Shown piece by piece: positions 7,696 through 16,129 of a stretch of 64,000 bases of DNA. The DNA lies in contig NZ_LT827021.1 of assembly GCF_900169505.1 (NCBI RefSeq), forward strand, positions 1,364,001 through 1,428,000, read 5' to 3'. The position numbers and the translations under genes were made by a program. The notes under the pieces were generated by a model. It searched no databases. It was not told where the DNA came from and saw nothing but the letters and a program-made list of their open reading frames with translations. The DNA is from Arabiibacter massiliensis. Its GTDB lineage: Bacteria > Actinomycetota > Coriobacteriia > Coriobacteriales > Eggerthellaceae. The first letter of the stretch is position 1. Each line of letters begins with the position of its first letter.

Positions 7696-8846
7696 GAGAC
7701 GATCTCCTCTGCTGCCTCATCGACGGCATCTACGGCGTCCGGATCGGCGACCTCGCCTTCCGCCGGCGCGCCCACCGTGGTGTCGGCGACGGAGGCGTAC
7801 AGCACGAAGCGCCCGTCGCTCGGCAGGTTGTCGCAGGTGGCGAGCGCGAACGTCTGCGTCAGCGACGCCGCCTCGGGAGCGTCGGGAACCTCCACCACCG
7901 AGCGGTCGATCTTGTCCTGCACGTAGGCCTCGTACTCGGCGGCGTCCGCGAACGTCGCCTGGGCCAACGGGTCGTCGGCCGACACGTGCACGAGCGAGAA
8001 CGTGGTCAGCCGGTAGTTGCCCTGGGGCGTCAGCACGTACATCGTGCGATGGGCGTCGAACGTGGCCTGGTCCTCGAAATCGGCGACGCAGGCGAACATC
8101 GACCCGTCGTTGAGGTGGTGCCCGTAGATGATGTTGTTGGCGTCGGTGAAGTCGCCTTTGTTCTCCGCCGCGAGGAAGATGGCGCCGAACGTGGCGGCCC
8201 ACCCCTCGGATCCCTTGAAGTCGTGCGTGAGGTACTTGTCGTTGTCGGTGGTGTGCACGATGGGGTAGTTCACGGGGGTGCCGGGGATGTATATCCAGCC
8301 CACGGTGTCGGGGTTGATGGCCTTGAGCGCGTCCCAGTCCACCGTGAGGTCGGCGAGCGACGTGCCCTCGACGTCGGCCGGCGGGGTGAAGCCCTCCTCG
8401 GCGATGTCGTTATAGGTCTGCTGGCCCTGCCAGTAGCTGAACCCGATGACGCCGAGCGCCCCGAGCGCGATGACGAACACGACGAGCGCCACCCAGAACA
8501 CGATGCGCCACGGGTTCTTCTTCTGGGGCTTCTGCGCCGAGGGCCGGGCACCCCCGCGGCCGTGCACAGGCTGCACCGGACGGTATGCGCCCGCAGGCGC
8601 GCCCTGCGGGCGGCTGGCGCCTGGGCGCGCGGAAGGGGCCGGATACGCCCCGGGCCGGGCCGCTTGCGGGCGCTGTGCCGGAGGCTGTCTGCGCTGCTGA
8701 GGCTGAGGTTGGCGCGGCGGCTGCGCGCCGGGCGCGCGAGGGGCCCCCTGCGGCGGCTGGGCCGACGGCCCGCCCGATCCCCGCTGCTGCGCATGCCTGC
8801 CGCGCGGGGCGAAATCGGGATTCTCTCGATACTCTGGCATGTCCAC
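7692..8846 (-). CDS. Class B-like sortase with long Pro/Gln-rich cytoplasmic tail
   Basis: Sortases are membrane transpeptidases that attach or cross-link surface proteins. Here about 105 low-complexity Pro/Gln/Ala/Arg-rich residues precede a single transmembrane helix (IVFWVALVVFVIALGALGVI), followed by an extracellular catalytic domain. The triad is visible: His243/His244 in NIIYGHHLND, Cys338 in ALATCDNL and Arg346 in SDGRFVLY. Total length is 384 residues, longer than usual because of the tail. The YGHH and ATC context matches class B/SrtB-like enzymes rather than class A. No LPxTG or NPQTN substrate is encoded nearby. It is the first gene of a sortase-purF-purM transcript. The 3' end overlaps purF by four bases. 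Confidence 0.88.
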   Translation of the reverse strand: MDMPEYRENPDFAPRGRHAQQRGSGGPSAQPPQGAPRAPGAQPPRQPQPQQRRQPPAQRPQAARPGAYPAPSARPGASRPQGAPAGAYRPVQPVHGRGGARPSAQKPQKKNPWRIVFWVALVVFVIALGALGVIGFSYWQGQQTYNDIAEEGFTPPADVEGTSLADLTVDWDALKAINPDTVGWIYIPGTPVNYPIVHTTDNDKYLTHDFKGSEGWAATFGAIFLAAENKGDFTDANNIIYGHHLNDGSMFACVADFEDQATFDAHRTMYVLTPQGNYRLTTFSLVHVSADDPLAQATFADAAEYEAYVQDKIDRSVVEVPDAPEAASLTQTFALATCDNLPSDGRFVLYASVADTTVGAPAEGEVADPDAVDAVDEAAEEIVS

Positions 8847-8921
8847 CTTCCGGAACGATCGTCAGACGACGGCGCCGCGCCTCGCAGCGCTGCATCGAAA
8901 GCCCGTCGTCACCAGACCGTT

Positions 8922-8955
8922 ACCATAATAAACAAACGCCCCCGCGATGGGGGCG
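8922..8955 (-). terminator. Rho-independent terminator after the 38-residue peptide gene
   Basis: Stem CGCCCCC/GGGGGCG (8937-8955) with a five-base loop is followed on the minus strand by TTTGTTTATTAT. It separates the small membrane peptide from the sortase operon. Confidence 0.85.
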
Positions 8956-9001
8956 CGATATGCGAAAAACGCAATTTCACCGACGAGGGGAAGAGACCCG
9001 C

Positions 9002-9118
9002 TTACTTCTTCATCTCGTCGAGGAAGCCCTTCGCGATGAAGATCACGATGACGAGCACGATGATAGCCACGATGATCCAGATGGCCTCCATGGGCACGGA
9101 GATTCCGAAGAGTTGCAT
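9002..9118 (-). CDS. Small single-span membrane peptide, 38 residues
   Basis: This short reading frame encodes MQLFGISVPMEAIWIIVAII followed by VLVIVIFIAKGFLDEMKK: a short N-terminal part, one very hydrophobic helix (about residues 13-29) and a charged C-terminal tail. It has its own ribosome binding site (AAAGGGG seven bases before the ATG) and its own rho-independent terminator, which is strong evidence that it is a real gene. The positive-inside rule would put the lysine-rich C-terminus in the cytoplasm. The family is not recognised. It lies between the PPK2-type gene upstream and the sortase gene downstream, with both neighbours on the same strand. Function is unknown. Confidence 0.7.
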   Translation of the reverse strand: MQLFGISVPMEAIWIIVAIIVLVIVIFIAKGFLDEMKK

Positions 9119-9192
9119 GCTGGTTACCCCTTTTGTTCAAGCGCGCGAACGCGCACGGTTGATTCTGTGCTGCAGGACATAGTACCGCTATC

Positions 9193-10929
9193 TCAGTTTT
9201 CCCGCAAGCGCGCTTCCAAGGCGTCGTTGATTATTTTGAGGGCTTTCACGCGCGCATGGCGCTTGTCGTCGCTCTCGAGGACGATCCAGGGGGCAAACGG
9301 CGTGGACGTGAGGCGCAGCATGTCCTCGACGGCGGCTTTGTACTGGGGATACCTGTCGCGGTTGCGCCAATCCTCGTCGGTGATCTTCCACTGCTTGGCG
9401 GGATCCTGCTCGCGGTCGCGGAAGCGGCGCAGCTGCTCGTCGGGGCTCACGTCCACCCAGAACTTCAGCAGGATGGCGCCCCAGCGCACCAGCTCGCGCT
9501 CGAACTCGTTGATCTCGTCGTAGGCGCGCGTCCACTCCGGCACCGACGCGAAGCCCTCCACGCGCTCCACGAGCACGCGCCCGTACCAGCTGCGGTCGTA
9601 GATGCCCACGTGGCCCGCCTTGGGCAGGCGCGTCCAGTAGCGCCACAGGTGCGGATGCAGAAGCTCGGGCCTGGTGGGCGCGGGGCTGGGGAAGATGGTG
9701 TAGGCGCGCGCATCGAGCGCCTGGGCCACGCGCTTGATGTTGCCGCCCTTGCCGGCGGCGTCCCAGCCCTCGTACATAAGCATGAGGGGGATGCGCTTCT
9801 GGTACATCTCCATCTCGAGCTTGTTCAGGCGCTCCTGCTGCTCCTTGAGCTCGCGCTTGTAGTCGTCGGGCGCGAGCGCGAGGGAGTGGTCGATCTCGTC
9901 GATCTTCGGCGGGTCGGCCACGAGGCGGAAGCGCGACGCGCGCGGCGCCCGGGAGCTCGCCTCGGCGGCGGCGCGCTCGGCCTCCTCGCGGATGCGCGCC
10001 TCCTCTTCGGGCGTGCGGCCGAACAGCGGCGCCTGCTCGAGCGCTCCGGCGGAGTTGGCCTGGGCCTTCGCCGCTGCGGCCGCCGCGTCCGCGTCTGGCT
10101 CCACCGACAGCGCGCCCTCGAGGGCGGCCACGAGCGTGTCGGCTATCTGGAGGTTCGCACGGCGCTTGTCCTCGCCGTTGAGCAGGTGCCACGGCGCGTA
10201 GGAGAAGTCGCTGCCCTCCAGCAGGTTGTCGTAGAGGCGGTAGGCCTCCTCGTAGTTGCGCAGGCTCTCGAGCTTGCGCTCGTCCACGCGCCAGCGGGTG
10301 GCCGGGTCCTCGTGCAGACGCGTGAGGCGCTCCTTCTGGGCCTCCTTCGTGACATGCACGAAGAACTTCACGATGAGGTAGCCGTCGTCCACGAGCTGCT
10401 TCTCGAAGTCGGCCGCCGAGGCGAGCGAGCTGCGCAGCGTGTCGATGTGGCGCTCGTCGCGCGCCTCGGCGATGGCGGCGGCCACGGGCTTCTTGCGGTC
10501 GCCCTTGCGCGAGCCGAGCGAGAGCTCGCCGTACTCGGTGTAGAGCATGCGCTGCGTGGCGGCGGTGTACCAGCCCCGGTCGTAGAACGTGATGGTGCCG
10601 CGCATGCCGAGCGCCTGCCAGAACTGCTGCATCATGGGGTAGAACCCGGTCACGCCGTGCTTTGCGCCGGGGAAGCCGCGCGCGGCCTTCACGTCGAGGT
10701 TCTCGGTGACGTACACGCTGGTGGCACGCGCGTCGAGATGGTACATGAGGTCGGAGATGCGGCTGCCCTTGCCGGCGCCGTCCCACCCTTCGAACAGGAC
10801 GACCAGCCCGATGCCGCGCTCGCGCGCCTGCTGCTGCAGCACGACGAGGCGCTCCATGAGCTCGTCGCGGCGCTCCTTGTACTCGTCCTTGGGCAGCTGC
10901 GGCAGCGAGAAATCGACGGTTTCCAGCAT
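9193..10929 (-). CDS. pap: Polyphosphate:AMP phosphotransferase, two-domain PPK2
   Basis: The 578-residue protein has two PPK2 domains. The N-terminal one (about residues 10-260) has Walker A FEGWDGAGKGSR and lid segment YDRGWYTAATQRM. The C-terminal one (about 330-575) has YEGWDAAGKGGN, IYDRSWYGRVLVERVEGF and a Walker B-like KFWVDVSPDEQL. An Ala/Glu-rich linker joins them. Tandem PPK2 proteins of this kind are class II polyphosphate:AMP phosphotransferases that make ADP from AMP and polyphosphate (family knowledge). The AAAGGATG sequence supports the ATG at 10929. It faces away from ppx-ppk1, forming a polyphosphate locus split by an inserted element. Confidence 0.92.
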   Translation of the reverse strand: MLETVDFSLPQLPKDEYKERRDELMERLVVLQQQARERGIGLVVLFEGWDGAGKGSRISDLMYHLDARATSVYVTENLDVKAARGFPGAKHGVTGFYPMMQQFWQALGMRGTITFYDRGWYTAATQRMLYTEYGELSLGSRKGDRKKPVAAAIAEARDERHIDTLRSSLASAADFEKQLVDDGYLIVKFFVHVTKEAQKERLTRLHEDPATRWRVDERKLESLRNYEEAYRLYDNLLEGSDFSYAPWHLLNGEDKRRANLQIADTLVAALEGALSVEPDADAAAAAAKAQANSAGALEQAPLFGRTPEEEARIREEAERAAAEASSRAPRASRFRLVADPPKIDEIDHSLALAPDDYKRELKEQQERLNKLEMEMYQKRIPLMLMYEGWDAAGKGGNIKRVAQALDARAYTIFPSPAPTRPELLHPHLWRYWTRLPKAGHVGIYDRSWYGRVLVERVEGFASVPEWTRAYDEINEFERELVRWGAILLKFWVDVSPDEQLRRFRDREQDPAKQWKITDEDWRNRDRYPQYKAAVEDMLRLTSTPFAPWIVLESDDKRHARVKALKIINDALEARLREN

Positions 10930-11022
10930 GGGCTCATCCTTTCGCGAAGCGGTAAGCCCATCATATCACAGCGCGCGCGGCCGGCTCACGCGACGGCTCG
11001 CGCGGAAAATTCGGAGCCGTTT

Positions 11023-11161
11023 CCATCTTTTTGCGCGCAATGGACGATCTGAAGGCCCTCCGGAGACGCCCGAACGGCTGGCGAGCGTATATGTTCCGTA
11101 AAACCCCAGGCGAGCGAAATCGAACAGAGAAGCGAATCGTCCATTGCGCGCAAAAAGATGG
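11023..11161. repeat. MITE-like element copy 1, 26-bp perfect terminal inverted repeats
   Basis: Perfect inverted repeats of 26 bp (11023-11048 and 11136-11161, with core TTGCGCGCAATGGACGAT) enclose about 87 bp. The interior resembles the second copy at 12241-12387 in opposite orientation (shared blocks GGACGATCTG, CCCTCCG and AAAACCCC). The two copies bracket the nuclease-like gene. There is no coding capacity beyond a short conserved MFRKTPG-type frame. Confidence 0.85.
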
Positions 11162-11247
11162 GCGAGCGCCCTCGTCTTCAACTTTATCTTGCAAGGCTCA
11201 ACAAATCGTACGGGCGCCGAGAGCCTTCCAAGCGCTACGATGCAGAT

Positions 11248-12198
11248 ATGAAGGCTTTTATCGGCTACCTATCGGCATATGAGTTCTGGCGGACGAACGA
11301 TCTTCCGAAGACGTCGGGCTCGTCGCGGGCCTGTCCGCACCCCGGCTCCCCCATCAGCGCATCCGACGCGGCGAGCTTCAACCTGTCGGATTACGGAATC
11401 TCCGAACCCGTTCACGTGGTGGTTGCCGATCAGAATGATCGGCGCAGATCCGAAAGGCTCGTTCCCCATGTGCAGGCTGGAGCCCTCTCGCCAGGATCGT
11501 TCATGGAGGTGAGGCCCGGCCTCTACCTGACCTCTCCCGACATGAGCTTTGTCGAGATGGCGTCCGAGCTCTCCTTAGTAGAGCTCGTCCGATACGGCTG
11601 CGTTCTGTGCGCCTCGTACGCTTACGACGAAAGCAACGGGCGCGGATTCCGCGAGCGGGCGCCCCTCACCACCGTGCGCTCCCTGAAAAAGACCGTGAGG
11701 AGAGAGCACGCCAGATGCGGCTCGAGAAAGGCGATGCGGGCGCTTCGCTTCGTGGCCGACACGTCTGCCTCCCCCATGGAGACGATCCTTGCGATGGCCC
11801 TCTGCCTGCCGCGCATGATCGGCGGGTACGGGCTCGATCTTCCCGAACTCAACCGCCGCATCGAAGCGCGAGCGAAGGGTCTGGTCAAGAGGAGCTATTT
11901 CAAGTGCGACCTCTATTGGAGCGAAAGCCGCGTGGCGGTGGAGTACGAGAGCGACGAGCATCATACGGGAAGGGAGGAGGAGACCCGGGACTCGTCGCGG
12001 CGCGCCGCGCTGATGGCCCAGGGGATCACAGTGGTCACGATCACGCGCGACCAGTTCTTCGACGCGAGGAAGCTCGACGAGGCGGCGCGAACCGTGGCGA
12101 AGCTCACCGGCAAGGAGCTTCCAGCGAACAACGGCGGGTGGATGATGCGACGCCACCGGCTGCGCACCGAACTGCTCAGCGAGCTGAGGAAAGGGTAG
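11248..12198 (+). CDS. Putative PD-(D/E)XK/DUF559-like nuclease-fold protein
   Basis: The function is not established. The C-terminal region reads KCDLYWSESRVAVEYESDEH, then HTGREEETRDSSRRAALMAQ and ITVVTITRDQFFD. This D...E-x-E pattern, with a following helix and strand, resembles the DUF559/Vsr-like PD-(D/E)XK nuclease fold. The middle (SLVELVRYGCVLCASYAY, then SPMETILAMALCLPRMIGGY) has the look of AbiEi-type or abortive-infection antitoxin-associated proteins (inference). An upstream in-frame ATG at 11158 lies inside the repeat arm, so I prefer the ATG at 11248 (MKAFIGYLSAYEFWR); the start is uncertain because no clear ribosome binding site precedes either. It is framed by two inverted repeat elements inside a polyphosphate locus, suggesting mobility. 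Confidence 0.55.
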   Translation: MKAFIGYLSAYEFWRTNDLPKTSGSSRACPHPGSPISASDAASFNLSDYGISEPVHVVVADQNDRRRSERLVPHVQAGALSPGSFMEVRPGLYLTSPDMSFVEMASELSLVELVRYGCVLCASYAYDESNGRGFRERAPLTTVRSLKKTVRREHARCGSRKAMRALRFVADTSASPMETILAMALCLPRMIGGYGLDLPELNRRIEARAKGLVKRSYFKCDLYWSESRVAVEYESDEHHTGREEETRDSSRRAALMAQGITVVTITRDQFFDARKLDEAARTVAKLTGKELPANNGGWMMRRHRLRTELLSELRKG

Positions 12199-12240
12199 CC
12201 GATGCCCCCTTGACGAGACTCGCGTAGGGAATCGGGGGGC

Positions 12241-12387
12241 GTTCCGAGATTTTTGCGCGCAATGGACGATTCGGCCGTGTAGGCAGTTGCATCCACCAGG
12301 GGTTTTCCGAAACATTTGCGCTCACAGTCCCTCAAAACGCCTTCGGAGGGCTGCCAGATCGTCCATTACGCGCAAAAATCTCGGAAC
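12241..12387. repeat. MITE-like element copy 2, 30-bp terminal inverted repeats
   Basis: Arms 12241-12270 and 12358-12387 match at 29 of 30 positions. The element is inverted relative to copy 1. Beyond it, 12388-12599 holds only the candidate ppx promoter. Confidence 0.85.
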
Positions 12388-12525
12388 GAAGACGAAAAAG
12401 CCGCGCAGAGACTGCAGGGCGGGGAGGAAGCCGGACCGGGAAGCCCGACCGCTAGGGAAGCCGGGGCGCGACAAGGTCGAGCGTCAAGCCCAGGTAAAAC
12501 TTTGGGCGCGAATCGGGTGGCGCGC

Positions 12526-12554
12526 TTTGCGGGGGCGCGGCGCTTCGCTAGAAT
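12526..12554 (+). promoter_or_regulatory. Candidate promoter for ppx-ppk1
   Basis: TTTGCG, a 17-base spacer and TAGAAT end 45 bp before the ppx GTG. The -10 is good and the -35 weak, so this is a moderate call by eye. Confidence 0.4.
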
Positions 12555-12599
12555 GGAATCGTTGACCTGCAAACGCGACGACAGACAAGGGGGCGGCGC

Positions 12600-13529
12600 G
12601 TGCCCACCTACGGAGTGATAGACCTCGGATCGAACTCGATCCGCCTCGTGGTGTACGAGGTGCGCGACGACCGCCTGGCCGCCTACACCAGCCGCGACTT
12701 CAAGAGCCTCATCAACGACAAGGTGATGGCGGGCCTGTCCGCCTACGTGGAGGACGGCGCGTTCACCCCCGCCGGCATCGAGAAGGCGGCGGGCGTGCTG
12801 CGCGGCCACGTCAAGCGGGCGCGCTACTTCGGCTGCAAGAAGCTGGAGGTGTTCGCCACCGCCGTGGTGCGCAACGCCTCGAACTGCGCCGAGGCCGCGG
12901 CCGCCATCGAGGAGGCGTGCGGCCTGGGCGTCAACGTGCTCTCCGCGCGCGACGAGGCGCACCTCGGCTTCGTCGGCGCCACGTGCGAACGCGCCATCGA
13001 GCGCGGCACGCTCGTGGACATCGGCGGCGGCTCCACCGAGCTCACCCGCATCGACGGCGGCTGCGATTTCGACAACGCGAGCATGGGCCAGGGCTCGCTC
13101 TCGTCGTTCGCCTCCCACGTGCGCGCCATCCTGCCCACGGCCGACGAGATGGGCGCCATCGCATGCGAGCTGCGCGAACGCCTGGCCGCGCTGCCCCGCC
13201 CCGAAGCGTACCGCGCGCCCGCGCTGTACGGCGTCGGCGGCAGCGTGCGCGCCGCCGCCAAGATGCTCGCGCAGGCCGCAGGCGGGATCCCCCGGCCGAA
13301 AACCATGACGGCCGGCGAGATTCGTGCGATACTGGAATGGTGCCGCAACGACCCGGACGCGTTCGCCCACACCGCGCTCAAGGCGTCCGCCGAGCGCGTC
13401 CACACGCTCGTGCCGGGCTGCGTCATCATCCTCGCGCTGTTCGAGGCCCTCGGGGCCGAGCGGTTGGAAGTCTGCAAGTACGGCGTTCGGGAGGGCTACC
13501 TCATCGAGCGTATGCTGCTGCCGCGCTGA
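12600..13529 (+). CDS. ppx: Exopolyphosphatase, Ppx/GppA family
   Basis: The 309-residue protein starts at GTG 12600 with AGGGGG upstream. The ASKHA-fold phosphate 1 loop is YGVIDLGSNSIRLVVYEV, followed by VFATAVVRNASN, a LSARDEAHLGF motif with the catalytic-type Glu, and the phosphate 2 loop TLVDIGGGSTELTRI. It lacks the C-terminal HD-like domain of long E. coli Ppx, as is common in actinobacterial short Ppx. It hydrolyses terminal phosphates of polyphosphate, or possibly pppGpp. The gene ends 38 bp before ppk1 in the same direction, so synthesis and breakdown enzymes are probably co-expressed. Confidence 0.9.
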   Translation: MPTYGVIDLGSNSIRLVVYEVRDDRLAAYTSRDFKSLINDKVMAGLSAYVEDGAFTPAGIEKAAGVLRGHVKRARYFGCKKLEVFATAVVRNASNCAEAAAAIEEACGLGVNVLSARDEAHLGFVGATCERAIERGTLVDIGGGSTELTRIDGGCDFDNASMGQGSLSSFASHVRAILPTADEMGAIACELRERLAALPRPEAYRAPALYGVGGSVRAAAKMLAQAAGGIPRPKTMTAGEIRAILEWCRNDPDAFAHTALKASAERVHTLVPGCVIILALFEALGAERLEVCKYGVREGYLIERMLLPR

Positions 13530-13567
13530 GCGCGGCCACGTCGTGACGTTACGGGAAGGGGACGTTC

Positions 13568-16129
13568 ATGGAAACGAGCAAGAAGCAATCGGTGGAAGCC
13601 GTCGCGGAGGCGGGCGCGCCTGAGGCGGCCGAGGCCGCTCCCGCCGCGCAGGAGCCCGCGGCCCCCGAGCCGAAAGCCGCGCCCTATCTGCAGAACCGGG
13701 AGCTCTCGTGGCTCACGTTCAACGAGCGCGTGCTCGACCAGGGCGCTGACGAGACGGTGCCGCTGCTCGAGCGCCTGAACTTCATCTCCATCTTCTGGAG
13801 CAACCTGCAGGAGTTCTTCATGGTACGCGTGGGCAGCCTCACCGACCTCTCGCTCGTGAAGAAGCACATCATCGACTCGAAGTCGGGCCTGACGCCCGCC
13901 GAGCAGCTCGACGCCATCTACGCGCGCTGCCACGAGCTCTACCCCATCCAGGAGCGCACGTTCGAGCAGGTGCGCCGCCTTCTGCACGAGCGCGGCGTGA
14001 GCCACCTGCGCCCGGACGACCTCGACGAGGAGCAGCGCGCCTTCCTTTCCACCCACGTGCACAAAAACGTGATGCCGTTCCTCTCGCCGCAGATCATCAA
14101 CGCGCGCCACCCCTTCCCCCACCTGGAGAACGGCGCGCTGTACGTGGTGGTGCGCCTGGACGAGGGCGACGAGGCCGTGAAGAAGAAGGCCCCCAAGGCC
14201 AAGGGCGCCGAGAAGCCCGCCAAGGGCGAGAAGGCGAAGAACCTCGGCGCGGAGGGCGTGACGCTCGGCCTCGTGCCGCTGCCCCGCCAGTGCGACCGCG
14301 TGATCGAGCTGCCGGGCGAGGGCCTGCAGTTCATCCTGCTCGAGCACGCCATCGAGATGGTGGCGGCCGAGATCTTCAGCATGTACGCCGTGAAGCACAC
14401 CAACGTCGTGTGCGTCACGCGCAACGCCGACCTCGACGCCACCGAGGGCACCGACGAGAACGACGAGGACTACCGCGAGCACATGAAGCGCATCCTGAAG
14501 AAGCGCTCGCGGCTGGCCCCCGTGCGGCTGGAAAGCGAGCGGCCGCTGTCGCCCACGCTCGAGAAGCTGCTGCTCAAGCGCCTGAGCCTGAAGGCGCACC
14601 AGACCTTCGTCACCTCGGTGCCGCTCGACATGGGCTACACCTGGGGCCTGGCCGGCCGCCTTCCCGCCAAGCAGGCCGCGAAGCTGACGAACGCCCCGTT
14701 CACGCCGCAGTGGCCCGCCTGCCTCGACCGCAACCGCCCGGTGATCGACCAGGTGTGCGAGAAGGAAGTGCTGCTGAGCTACCCCTACGAGACGATGGAC
14801 GCCTTCGTGCAGCTTCTGCGCGAGGCCGCCGTGGACCCTGCGGTCATCTCCATCAAGATCACGCTGTACCGCCTGGCCAGCCAGTCGCACCTCGCCGAGG
14901 CCCTCATCGCTGCGGCCGAGAACGGCAAGGAGGTGACGGCGCTGTTCGAGCTGCGCGCGCGCTTCGACGAGAGCAACAACATCGAGTGGTCGCAGCGCTT
15001 CGAGCAGGCCGGATGCAAGGTGATCTACGGGTTCCGCGACTTCAAGGTGCACTCGAAGATCTGCTGCATCACGCGCCAGACCGACGCGGGGCTGCAGCAC
15101 ATCACGCAGCTGGGCACGGGCAACTACAACGAGAAGACGGCCAAGCTCTACACCGACCTGTCGTTCATCACCACCGACGAGACGTTCGGCCGCGACGCCA
15201 CCGAGTTCTTCCGCAACATGGGGCTTGAGAACACCTCGGACAACTACGACATCATGTGGGTGGCGCCGTTGCAGATCAAGCCGATGATCCTGGCCGGCAT
15301 CGAAGCGCAGATCGCCCGCGCGCGGGCCGGCGAGGAGTGCGGGCTGTTCTTCAAGACGAACTCGGTCACCGACAAGGACGTGATCGAGAAGATCGTGGAG
15401 GCATCGGAGGCCGGCGTGCCGGTGACCATGTTCGTGCGCGGCATATCGTGCCTGGTGCCGGGCCTCGAGGGCTTCACCGAGAACGTGCGCGTCGTGTCCA
15501 TCGTGGGGCGCCTCCTCGAGCACAGCCGCATCTACGGCTTCGGGCCGCGCGAGAGCATGAAGCTGTACCTGTCGAGCGCCGACCTCATGACGCGCAACAT
15601 GGACAAGCGCATCGAGATCGCCTGGCCCATCCTGGACGAGGTGCTGCGCGAGCAGATCCTCGAGTACCTGGACATCTGCATGAGCGACACGGCCAAGCTG
15701 CGCGAGCTCATGCCCGACAAGAGCTACACGCCGCTCGGCGCGTTCGCCAAGGAGAGCGACGAGGGCGTGACCGAGCTGTTCGAGTCGCAGGAGTTCCTGA
15801 TCAAGCGCGCCCAGCAGCGCCGCTTGGAGGCGGCCGAGGAGGAAGCCGCCCGCGACGTGGCCCGCAGGCGCGCGGCGCAGCTCATGGCCACGAACGAGGT
15901 GTCGGAGGCCGACGAGCCGGCCGAGGCGCGCGAGGCCGAGCCCGCGACGGCGCCCGTTAAGCCCAAGGCGCTCGAGGCCGACGCGGTGGAGCCTCCGCTG
16001 GCCGCCGCCCCGCCGTGCGCGGAAGGCGCCGGCACCGGCCTGGCCACGGCGGCCCCCGTGCCGCCGGCGTCGAAGCCCTACAAGCCGAGCCTGCTCGTGC
16101 GCGTGCTGAGCCTGTTCGTGAGGCGATGA
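13568..16129 (+). CDS. ppk1: Polyphosphate kinase 1
   Basis: PPK1 (853 residues) polymerises the gamma-phosphate of ATP into polyphosphate. An Ala/Glu-rich lead of about 38 residues precedes the canonical start YLQNRELSWLTFNERVLDQG. The catalytic histidines fall at His495 (DFKVHSKICC) and His652 (LLEHSRIYGFG); the 157-residue spacing equals that of E. coli His435/His592. YGFGPRESMKLYLSSADLMT and NMDKRIEIAWPI are also conserved. A Lys-rich insert (about residues 198-224) and an Ala/Glu-rich C-terminal tail of about 100 residues are unusual additions. The stop overlaps the histidine kinase start by four bases (ATGA). Confidence 0.97.
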   Translation: METSKKQSVEAVAEAGAPEAAEAAPAAQEPAAPEPKAAPYLQNRELSWLTFNERVLDQGADETVPLLERLNFISIFWSNLQEFFMVRVGSLTDLSLVKKHIIDSKSGLTPAEQLDAIYARCHELYPIQERTFEQVRRLLHERGVSHLRPDDLDEEQRAFLSTHVHKNVMPFLSPQIINARHPFPHLENGALYVVVRLDEGDEAVKKKAPKAKGAEKPAKGEKAKNLGAEGVTLGLVPLPRQCDRVIELPGEGLQFILLEHAIEMVAAEIFSMYAVKHTNVVCVTRNADLDATEGTDENDEDYREHMKRILKKRSRLAPVRLESERPLSPTLEKLLLKRLSLKAHQTFVTSVPLDMGYTWGLAGRLPAKQAAKLTNAPFTPQWPACLDRNRPVIDQVCEKEVLLSYPYETMDAFVQLLREAAVDPAVISIKITLYRLASQSHLAEALIAAAENGKEVTALFELRARFDESNNIEWSQRFEQAGCKVIYGFRDFKVHSKICCITRQTDAGLQHITQLGTGNYNEKTAKLYTDLSFITTDETFGRDATEFFRNMGLENTSDNYDIMWVAPLQIKPMILAGIEAQIARARAGEECGLFFKTNSVTDKDVIEKIVEASEAGVPVTMFVRGISCLVPGLEGFTENVRVVSIVGRLLEHSRIYGFGPRESMKLYLSSADLMTRNMDKRIEIAWPILDEVLREQILEYLDICMSDTAKLRELMPDKSYTPLGAFAKESDEGVTELFESQEFLIKRAQQRRLEAAEEEAARDVARRRAAQLMATNEVSEADEPAEAREAEPATAPVKPKALEADAVEPPLAAAPPCAEGAGTGLATAAPVPPASKPYKPSLLVRVLSLFVRR

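Noticed and set aside
11158..11247. Upstream ATG as start of the nuclease-like gene
   Set aside because: It lies within the right arm of the repeat element and adds 30 residues of arginine-rich sequence without a ribosome binding site; kept only as an alternative.
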